NCBI GenBank assembly: GCA_045593555.1
Contig: JAZNWU010000018.1
Coordinates: 1-64,000, forward strand
Source of the DNA: Fimenecus sp045593555
Lineage (GTDB): Bacteria > Bacillota > Clostridia > Oscillospirales > Acutalibacteraceae
Length of the DNA: 64,000 nucleotides
Direction: 5' to 3'
The notes under the pieces are model-generated. The model worked only from the letters and a program-made list of their open reading frames with translations. It was not told where the DNA came from and did not search any database. Of the stretch, positions 57,397 through 64,000 are shown one piece after another. A program made the position numbers and the translations under genes. How positions within the stretch are numbered: position 1 is the stretch's first letter; every line of letters begins with the position of its first letter.

Positions 57397-60300
57397 ATGT
57401 CAGCATTTACCGAAGCAATTAAAAACTCAGCAGAATATGAAGGTGTTGTAAACAGCATTAAAAAAGGCTTTTTACCACAGGGAGTTTTAGGATTAATTCC
57501 CGTTATGAAAGCACATCTTATATCTGCAGTTACGGGGGGTCTTGAAAAAAAGGCCCTTGTTGTCGTGCCTGATGATGCTACCGCAGTACGACTTTGCGAA
57601 GACTTAACTGCACTTGGTGTTTCTGCACTTCAGTATCCTTCAAGAAGTCTTTCTTTTTACACAACTGACTCACAAAGTTATGAATACGAGCAAAAGAGAA
57701 TTAAAGTTCTTCGTCGAATGCTTGATAATCGTTGTGATATTGTTGTTGCAAGTGCAGAAGCGTGTCTTTCATACACAGTTCCGCCTGAAATCTTAAGTCA
57801 AAAATCAGTTCTTCTTAAAAAAGGTGAAGAAACATCACTTGAAAATATTGTTATGTCCTTGAATTGTGCAGGTTATACGAGAGTTGATGCAGTTGAGGGC
57901 GTTGGTCAGTTTTCTGTCCGTGGCGGTATTGTGGACTTTTTCTCACCTGACGACGAAGAACCCGTTCGTATTGAGCTCTGGGGTGATACTGTTGACACAA
58001 TGTGTCGTTTTGATATTGTTTCTCAAAGAAGAACAGTTAATATTGACGAGATTTTAATTGCACCATCAAAAGAAATCGTCATTGACAATCCACAGGAATT
58101 AATCGAAAAAATTGAAAAACTTGCTTCATCCATAAGAGGCAAGAAAACTGATATTATCCGTGAAAAACTGTACAATGATGTTGACAGACTTAAAGGAGGT
58201 CTGTCAGTAGGCTCTGCTGACAAATATCTTCCTCTAATCTATTCCCCTGCTACAATTTTCGATTATGCAGAAGATTACCTTCTTTTTGCATTTGAAACAG
58301 GTGGAATCAAAGAAAAAGTATCTTCTTCGCAGAAGCTTTTATACGAAGATATCAAGGCTTGCGTTGACGATGGAACACTTTGCAAGGGGCTTGACAAATT
58401 CACTCTTACATTTAACGAACTGCTTGACAAATATCAGGAATTCGGTGCAACCTATGTTGACAATTTTGCACGAGGAAGCTTTGATACTCCTGTAAAAAGT
58501 CTTACAACATTCAACGGTAACACACTACCTATATGGAACGGAAAGCTCGATGTACTTATGGAGGACCTGAAGCCTGTCAACACAAATGACAGCACGATTG
58601 TTGTTTTTGCAGGTACGGAAAAGAGTGCAAAAAATCTTGCAGAAACTCTCAATGATGAGAATTTTACTGCAGTTTATTTCTCTGTTGTTCCTGAAAAATT
58701 CCCTAAAGGTGCAATCTGTGTTCTTGCAGGGTCATTGAGTTCAGGTTTTTCATATCCAAGAGAAAAACTGTATGTTTTCACATATTCAAAGGTTTATCAG
58801 TCAAAAGCCAGAAGACGAAATACAGGTTTTAAAGCAAGAGATACCATTCATTCTCTTGATGAATTGAAAAAAGGAGATTATATCGTTCACGCTGTACATG
58901 GTATCGGCATTTTTGACGGCGTAACTCAACTTGAATCAAATAAAATTATAAAAGACTACATTAAAATCAAGTATGCAAAAAGCGACGTACTTTATGTGCC
59001 TGTCACTCAGCTTGATTTAGTATCAAAATATATTGGTCCACATGAAGATGACGGAAAAGCGTTGAAGCTTAATCGTCTTGGTGGTGGAGAATGGGAAAAG
59101 ACAAGAAACAAAGTCCGTTCAGCCGTCAAAGATATGGCAGACCAGCTTATTAAACTCTATTCACAGCGTTTGCATAGTGAAGGTTATGCTTTTTCGCCTG
59201 ATATTGATATGCAAAGGGACTTTGAACGCCGTTTTGAATTTGAAGAAACAGGTGACCAGCTACGAAGTATTGACGAAATCAAGAGTGATATGGAAAAACC
59301 GTATCCTATGGACAGACTTCTTTGTGGTGACGTTGGTTTCGGTAAAACTGAAGTGGCACTGAGAGCTGTTTTCAAGTGTATTGCTGACGGAAAACAATGT
59401 GCAATCCTTGTTCCTACAACCATTCTTGCATTACAGCATTATCAGACAATATTAAAGCGTTTCGAGGGATTTCCTATTGAAGCAGAAATGCTTTCACGAT
59501 TCAGGACTCCGACTCAAAGAGCAAAAATAATCAAGAGTATAAATGCAGGATTTATTGATATTATCGTTGGTACTCATTCTCTTATTTCAAAAAATGTTAA
59601 ATTCAAGGATTTAGGTCTTCTGATTGTTGACGAAGAACAACGATTTGGTGTTGCACAAAAGGAAAAATTGAAAGAGTTATTCCCCGATGTTGATGTGCTT
59701 ACACTTTCTGCTACACCTATTCCGAGAACTCTCAATATGGCTATGTCGGGAATCCGTGATATGTCAGTTATTGAAGAGGCTCCGTCAGACCGTTCCCCTG
59801 TTCAGACTTATGTTGTTGAACACAATATGCCACTACTTTGTGAAGCTATGGAAAAAGAACTTCGTCGTGGTGGTCAGGTTTATTTCCTTCATAACCGAGT
59901 TGAAACAATTGACGGTGTTGCAAATTCAATTCAGGAATATTTACCTGATGCAAGAATCGCAGTTGCACACGGTAAAATGAATGAGGAACAATTAAGTGAT
60001 ATATGGCGTGACCTGATGAATGGTGAAATTGATATTCTTGTCTGCACAACCATTATCGAAACAGGCGTTGATGTGCCGAATGCCAACACACTCATTATCG
60101 AAGATGCTGACAAGCTTGGACTTGCTCAGCTTCATCAGCTTCGTGGTCGAGTTGGCCGAAGTGCAAGACGAGCAAGTGCATATCTCACATATAAGCGTGA
60201 TAAAAACTTATCTGAAATTGCATACAAACGACTTCAGGCTATCCGTGAATATACGGAATTCGGTTCAGGCTTTAAAATCGCTATGCGTGACCTTGAAATC

Positions 60301-60870
60301 CGAGGTGCAGGTAACCTTTTAGGTGCACAGCAACACGGTCATTTAGCATCTGTGGGCTATGATATGTATATGAAGCTGTTAAGTGAAGCAATAAGTCAGG
60401 AAAAAGGTGAAAAGCCAAAGCAGAGAGAATGTCTTATTGACCTTCAGATTAATGCTCATATTCCTGACAAATACATTTCGGCACTTGCACAAAGACTTAC
60501 GGTTTATAGAAGAATTGCTGATATAAGAACATTTCAGGATGCAGAGGATGTCCGTGATGAGCTTCGTGACCGTTTTGGTGATATTCCACCATCTGTTGAG
60601 GGTCTTATTGAAGTTTCTCTTTGCAGAAATACTGCAGCGTCACTTGGAATTTATGAAATCGGTCAACGAGGTGAAACACTCTGCCTTTACTGTGAAGAAA
60701 TCAATCCTTCATTGGTCCTTGACATTTCCGGAATTCTTCGTGGTCGTGTTGGTGTTACATCAAGCGGTAAAAAGAGTATAAATGTTAAGAAGAAGCCTGA
60801 CCAGAATTCTCTTGATACTCTAAAAGAGATTTTTGAAGCAGTAGAAAGCACGAGGTTGAATAAACAATGA
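57397..60870 (+). CDS. mfd: Transcription-repair coupling factor Mfd
   Basis: This 1157-residue translocase removes stalled RNA polymerase and recruits UvrA. The N-terminal UvrB-like part has GVGQFSVRGGIVDFFSPDDE. The RNA-polymerase-interacting domain has YIVHAVHGIGIFDGVTQLES. The helicase has Walker A GDVGFGKTEVALRA, DEEQRFGVAQKEKLKELF, TLSATPIPRTLNMAMSGIRD, and GLAQLHQLRGRVGRSARRAS. The C-terminal part ends in the TRCF domain. It is complete. pth-mfd adjacency is common in Firmicutes. Confidence 0.98.
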   Translation: MSAFTEAIKNSAEYEGVVNSIKKGFLPQGVLGLIPVMKAHLISAVTGGLEKKALVVVPDDATAVRLCEDLTALGVSALQYPSRSLSFYTTDSQSYEYEQKRIKVLRRMLDNRCDIVVASAEACLSYTVPPEILSQKSVLLKKGEETSLENIVMSLNCAGYTRVDAVEGVGQFSVRGGIVDFFSPDDEEPVRIELWGDTVDTMCRFDIVSQRRTVNIDEILIAPSKEIVIDNPQELIEKIEKLASSIRGKKTDIIREKLYNDVDRLKGGLSVGSADKYLPLIYSPATIFDYAEDYLLFAFETGGIKEKVSSSQKLLYEDIKACVDDGTLCKGLDKFTLTFNELLDKYQEFGATYVDNFARGSFDTPVKSLTTFNGNTLPIWNGKLDVLMEDLKPVNTNDSTIVVFAGTEKSAKNLAETLNDENFTAVYFSVVPEKFPKGAICVLAGSLSSGFSYPREKLYVFTYSKVYQSKARRRNTGFKARDTIHSLDELKKGDYIVHAVHGIGIFDGVTQLESNKIIKDYIKIKYAKSDVLYVPVTQLDLVSKYIGPHEDDGKALKLNRLGGGEWEKTRNKVRSAVKDMADQLIKLYSQRLHSEGYAFSPDIDMQRDFERRFEFEETGDQLRSIDEIKSDMEKPYPMDRLLCGDVGFGKTEVALRAVFKCIADGKQCAILVPTTILALQHYQTILKRFEGFPIEAEMLSRFRTPTQRAKIIKSINAGFIDIIVGTHSLISKNVKFKDLGLLIVDEEQRFGVAQKEKLKELFPDVDVLTLSATPIPRTLNMAMSGIRDMSVIEEAPSDRSPVQTYVVEHNMPLLCEAMEKELRRGGQVYFLHNRVETIDGVANSIQEYLPDARIAVAHGKMNEEQLSDIWRDLMNGEIDILVCTTIIETGVDVPNANTLIIEDADKLGLAQLHQLRGRVGRSARRASAYLTYKRDKNLSEIAYKRLQAIREYTEFGSGFKIAMRDLEIRGAGNLLGAQQHGHLASVGYDMYMKLLSEAISQEKGEKPKQRECLIDLQINAHIPDKYISALAQRLTVYRRIADIRTFQDAEDVRDELRDRFGDIPPSVEGLIEVSLCRNTAASLGIYEIGQRGETLCLYCEEINPSLVLDISGILRGRVGVTSSGKKSINVKKKPDQNSLDTLKEIFEAVESTRLNKQ

Positions 60871-61553
60871 TTGGAACAATAGTAAATACGGCCACAATTC
60901 TTACAGGTAGTATTATCGGCAGTTTGCTCAAAAAGGGAATTAAAGAAAAATACACAAAATGCCTTATGAATGCAATGGGACTTGCTGCGGCAGGTATCGG
61001 CATAAACTCTGTTGTACAGAATATGCCCCATAGTAAATACCCTGTTTTGTTCATAGTAAGCCTTGCTTTAGGCTCACTTTTTGGTAATATGATTGACCTT
61101 GACAAAAGATTTAACGGTCTTGTTGAGAAAAAAGGTAAAAGTGAATTAGGAAAAGGACTTTCAACTGCAATTCTTCTTTTTTGTATCGGCAGTCTTTCAA
61201 TTTTAGGTCCTATAAATTCTGCACTTAATAACGACCATACATATCTTTTCACCAATGCGACTCTAGACTTTGTTACAAGTATGGTTTTAGCATCAACCTA
61301 CGGAATAGGAATTGCACTTGCTGCACCTGTGCTGTTTTGTTGGCAAGGCTCAATTTATTTACTTGCAAAATTTTTAGGTGAATTTATGAGTCCTGAGCTT
61401 ATGTGTGAAATCAGCGTTGTTGGTGGTTTCTTAATTGCATCGTCAGGTCTTTCAATTCTTGAAATAAAAAATCTTAAGACACTTAATATGTTACCTGCAC
61501 TGCTTATTCCACCCATTTGGTTTGTGATTATGTGGGTAATCTCATTATTCTGA
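60867..61553 (+). CDS. DUF554 family membrane protein (YdfK-like)
   Basis: This 228-residue protein has about six helices. It starts MIGTIVNTATILTGSIIGSL and has the conserved DUF554 patterns CLMNAMGLAAAGIGI, GSLFGNMIDLD, CIGSLSILGPINSAL and GGFLIASSGLSILEIKNLK. It is probably a transporter or channel; no substrate is known. It overlaps mfd by four bases (ATGA), so it is translationally coupled. Confidence 0.9.
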   Translation: MIGTIVNTATILTGSIIGSLLKKGIKEKYTKCLMNAMGLAAAGIGINSVVQNMPHSKYPVLFIVSLALGSLFGNMIDLDKRFNGLVEKKGKSELGKGLSTAILLFCIGSLSILGPINSALNNDHTYLFTNATLDFVTSMVLASTYGIGIALAAPVLFCWQGSIYLLAKFLGEFMSPELMCEISVVGGFLIASSGLSILEIKNLKTLNMLPALLIPPIWFVIMWVISLF

Positions 61554-61556
61554 TTT

Positions 61557-62408
61557 ATGTTTATGAAAAAAAGAATTTCTCCTGTGCTTATTCTCGCAGG
61601 AATTATAAATCTCGTTTTATTTATTATAAAATACTATATAGGTGTTCATACAAACAGTCTGTGCATTTATACTGACAGTATCAATAATCTTATGGACACG
61701 CTTTCTCTTTGTCTTGCACTTGTGGGAATTTCATTTTTGAATAAGCCTGCAACAGACAGATTCAAGTTTGGTTTTGGCAAAATGGAAAGCATTACTACAT
61801 TTATAATGTCACTTATTATGACTGTTGCAGGATGCTCTTTTGCATATAATTCCTTAAGTCGGCTTATGACTCCCGTACCTGTATGGTATTTCACAAAATA
61901 TGCATTTATTCTCGGTATTACTTGTCTTGTTAAATTATCATTGGGCATTATATTTACTTTCAGATATAAAAGTAATCACTCACCTGTCCTTAAAACAGTT
62001 ATGCTTGATTCATATCTTGATTGTGCCATAACGTTGATAACACTTGTTTCATTTACTCTTTCAAACACAATTGGTTTTGCCTTGGATTCTGTTTTGGGAC
62101 TTGCCATTAGTATCATTATTGCAATTCTCGGAATCCGACTTATCATTTCATCAATATCCGACCTTATCGGGCAGAAAAATGCAGAGGCTGAAGAAAGAGT
62201 TTCACTTCTTGTAAAAGAAATAAATGCAGATATTGTAATAAAGGATATCAATGTTCATTCTTATGGTGACGAAAACCTTTATGTCACTCTTAATTTATCT
62301 TTAACTGATAAAAATATTGATTTTTTATCAGTTCAGAATACAATAAAAAACAGGTTGAAAACAGAACTTAACTGTTATTCGACTGTGGAATGGGAAGTGT
62401 TTTCTTGA
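61557..62408 (+). CDS. Cation diffusion facilitator (CDF) family transporter
   Basis: This 283-residue protein has six helices. The first metal motif reads DSINNLMDTLS (TM2 Dx3-D-like). The TM5 site has DSYLDCAITLITL, an Asp-xxx-Asp form instead of the usual His-xxx-Asp. The family motif that normally reads HPFGHGRAE is FKFGFGKMES, so both conserved His are replaced by Phe or Gly-flanking residues. The C-terminal cytoplasmic domain begins at about residue 205. The metal may be Mn or Fe rather than Zn, but that is inference. The start may be 61563 instead. Confidence 0.85.
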   Translation: MFMKKRISPVLILAGIINLVLFIIKYYIGVHTNSLCIYTDSINNLMDTLSLCLALVGISFLNKPATDRFKFGFGKMESITTFIMSLIMTVAGCSFAYNSLSRLMTPVPVWYFTKYAFILGITCLVKLSLGIIFTFRYKSNHSPVLKTVMLDSYLDCAITLITLVSFTLSNTIGFALDSVLGLAISIIIAILGIRLIISSISDLIGQKNAEAEERVSLLVKEINADIVIKDINVHSYGDENLYVTLNLSLTDKNIDFLSVQNTIKNRLKTELNCYSTVEWEVFS

Positions 62409-63709
62409 AGAGAGAAAAAACAACAAAGAAAAATCGTGGTAAAGCAGCCTTAAAAGTTATAAGCATTATACTTGCTATAATCATCATTCTCGGTGTGACA
62501 GGCTCTGTTGTCAATGCCGTTGGTTGCAAAGCTCAACTTGAAAATGTTACAAATTTCAAAGCTGTAAAATATGACAATCAGCTTATTCCTGAAAAAGACG
62601 AAGATAATATCTGGACATTCACAACAGACGAAGATTTCAGAGTTATGCAGTTGACTGACGTGCATATCGGTGGTGGCTGGATGTCAACATCAAAGGACAC
62701 AATGGCACTTAATGCTGTTGCGTCTATGATTACTGCAGAACAACCTGACCTTGTTATTATTACAGGTGATATTGTTTATCCCGTACCATTTCAGGCAGGT
62801 ACTTCTGACAATATGAAATCTGCTGAAATTTTTGCTACTCTTATGGAAAAGCTTCAGGTTTACTGGGTACCTGTATTCGGTAATCACGACACAGAAAGCT
62901 ACTCAAAATACACCCGTGACGAAATCTCTGCATTTTACAGCGATGAAAAAAGGTCATATTGTCTTTTCAATGACAATTATGAAGACAATGTTGACGGATA
63001 CTGTAATCAGGTTATAAATGTTAAAAATACTGACGGTATTATCACACAGTCATTCTATACATTTGACACTCACTCTTATGTTGATGGCGACATATTTGGT
63101 CTTTTCTGGAAATATGACAACATTCACGACAGTCAGGTTGAATGGTATAAGAACAATGTATTGAAATACAATGAATATAATACTGAGCTTATTAATTCAG
63201 GTGATTTTGAGAATAAAGAAGAATTGTTGAAGAAGTATTCAACAGTTAAATCTCTTGCATTCTGGCATGTACCAAACACAGAGTATCTTGATGCATGGAA
63301 CGAATATGTTGAAGCAGGATATAAAGACACAGAAAATGCAAAATATCATTATGGTGTTGTTGGTGAATCAGGTAAAATGGTTTATTCGGGTGTTTATCCT
63401 GATGAAATATTTGAAACAATGCTTTCTCTCGACAGTACAAAAGGTATTTTCTGTGGTCACGACCATCTTAACAACTTCTCAATTGAATATAAAGGAATTC
63501 GTCTTACATACGGTTTTAGTATTGACTATCTTGCATATTCAGGCATCTCAAAACTCGGTTCACAGCGTGGTTGTACAGTTATTACTGTCAAGCCTGATGG
63601 TACATTTGATTGTAGTGCAGAAAACTATTATCAAGAAAAATACACTTCTGTTTCTGAAAACGCAAAAGAAGAAGTTACAATGCAAGTTCTTAATGAAAAA
63701 ATTAAATAA
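62405..63709 (+). CDS. Membrane-anchored metallophosphoesterase
   Basis: This 434-residue calcineurin-like phosphoesterase has a basic start and one membrane helix (residues 13-35, KVISIILAIIIILGVTGSVV). The catalytic domain is then outside the cell. Metal motifs are VMQLTDVHIGGG (DxH), IITGDIVYP, VFGNHDTESY (GNHD), FWHVPNTEYL and FCGHDHLNNFSIEYKG (GHDH). TTG at 62405 overlaps the CDF stop by four bases (TTGA); an ATG at 62390 is also possible but lacks a ribosome site. The substrate is unknown. It resembles in class the decayed gene at 20582. Confidence 0.87.
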   Translation: MKREKTTKKNRGKAALKVISIILAIIIILGVTGSVVNAVGCKAQLENVTNFKAVKYDNQLIPEKDEDNIWTFTTDEDFRVMQLTDVHIGGGWMSTSKDTMALNAVASMITAEQPDLVIITGDIVYPVPFQAGTSDNMKSAEIFATLMEKLQVYWVPVFGNHDTESYSKYTRDEISAFYSDEKRSYCLFNDNYEDNVDGYCNQVINVKNTDGIITQSFYTFDTHSYVDGDIFGLFWKYDNIHDSQVEWYKNNVLKYNEYNTELINSGDFENKEELLKKYSTVKSLAFWHVPNTEYLDAWNEYVEAGYKDTENAKYHYGVVGESGKMVYSGVYPDEIFETMLSLDSTKGIFCGHDHLNNFSIEYKGIRLTYGFSIDYLAYSGISKLGSQRGCTVITVKPDGTFDCSAENYYQEKYTSVSENAKEEVTMQVLNEKIK

Positions 63710-63713
63710 GGTA

Positions 63714-63743
63714 AAAAAGGGCTTCCCGTGGGAAGCTCTTTTT
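63714..63743. terminator. Terminator after the metallophosphoesterase
   Basis: GCTTCC (63721-63726) pairs with GGAAGC (63731-63736) around CGTG, extended by AAAAAGG/TCTTTTT. It can work on both strands, for this gene and for the one entering from the right. Confidence 0.88.
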
Positions 63744-63799
63744 GTTAATTCATCTTGTACCAGATTGAATTCTAATTGTACTGATTGACAACAATCCGT

Positions 63800-64000
63800 T
63801 TACAACAACCGTTCAGCACCACCTATTGCCTCTGCTGAAATTCTCATACCCAAACAAAAACCATCGTAAAATGCTTGTTCAGAAATTAAAAAATTATATT
63901 CATCAATAAGACTACTGTATTTTTCTAAAATTTCTATTTCACTTTCATTAAGCTGATTTTTTAATCTCTCAAGGTTATTTTTAATAAGATTTTCAGTTGT
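63800..64000 (-). CDS. DUF6809-like protein (3' part only)
   Basis: The last 66 codons of a minus-strand gene are cut by the right edge. The visible part is helical (LIKNNLERLKNQLNESEIEI; YSSLIDEYNFLISEQAFYDG) and ends FCLGMRISAEAIGGAERLL. The pattern of a charged helix followed by EQAFxxGFxLGxRI is like small clostridial DUF6809 proteins. That name is from memory. No function is known. Confidence 0.6.
   Translation of the reverse strand, partial: TTENLIKNNLERLKNQLNESEIEILEKYSSLIDEYNFLISEQAFYDGFCLGMRISAEAIGGAERLL

Noticed and set aside
1..64000. tRNA or rRNA genes
   Set aside because: No cloverleaf with GTTC-type T arm and CCA-adjacent acceptor, or rRNA-like stretch, was seen in any gap on either strand; a tRNAscan run would settle it.

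Overview
The window looks like a chromosomal segment from a low-GC, spore-forming Firmicute, most likely a gut clostridium of the Ruminococcaceae/Oscillospiraceae type. The reasons are a sporulation sigma factor of the SigG type followed by a YlmC/YmxH protein, a yabM-yabN-yabO-like block (SpoVB-like flippase, MazG, HU, RqcP/YabO), a recJ-relA-dtd-MBL-hemZ operon, a pth-mfd pair, strong AGGAGG ribosome binding sites, TTGACA/TATAAT promoters, and glycosidases suited to host or mucin glycans. No rRNA, tRNA, CRISPR array, insertion sequence or prophage was recognised. Taxonomy is inference from gene content.

Layout. 1-6.9 kb (minus): a V/A-type ATPase operon in the order E, DUF2764-like, A, B, D, I, truncated at the left edge where subunit K would be expected. 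This order is the one known from spirochaetes and Bacteroidetes rather than the usual Firmicute ntp operon. 7.1-17.9 kb (minus): a run of eleven genes, seven of them zinc-ribbon or zinc-finger proteins. Its core (SPFH protein, TFIIB-type zinc ribbon membrane protein, TPM-domain membrane protein) parallels the B. subtilis ydjI/ydjG/ydjH partners of PspA, extended here with a DUF4428 protein carrying a nine-unit Asn/Gln-rich repeat, a 56-residue membrane protein, two lipoproteins and others. Inside this run, just upstream of a zinc-ribbon/DUF4041/GIY-YIG gene, lies a strong candidate for an undescribed structured RNA (9435-9626), with its own promoter, complementary ends and a UUCG terminator. 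18.1-19.4 kb (plus): a divergent XRE regulator and a membrane-bound LuxR-type regulator.

19.6-29 kb: a stand-alone AAA ATPase, a decayed metallophosphoesterase, then a glycan-use locus: GH106-like glycosidase, sugar/cation symporter-like MFS protein, GH29 fucosidase and GH33-like sialidase, all without signal peptides, so probably acting on imported oligosaccharides. 29.1-32 kb: small membrane proteins, an 11-residue-repeat protein and an orphan sensor kinase. 32-38 kb: two EamA transporters around an FkbM methyltransferase, two HAD phosphatases, PduL and an integral membrane protein. 38-44 kb: glmS, sigG, ylmC-like, zapA, U32 protease, dut. 44-56 kb (minus): a papain-like hydrolase, rqcP, HU, mazG, the flippase, a uridine-kinase-like gene, then hemZ, MBL hydrolase, dtd, relA and recJ. 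56-63.7 kb (plus): an acetyltransferase-only GlmU, pth, mfd, a DUF554 protein, a CDF transporter and a metallophosphoesterase. A partial DUF6809-like gene enters from the right edge.

A small family of intergenic hairpin repeats (copies near 7.0, 9.8, 19.45 and 25.8 kb) marks the accessory part of the window. Its copies lie only in the 7-26 kb stretch.
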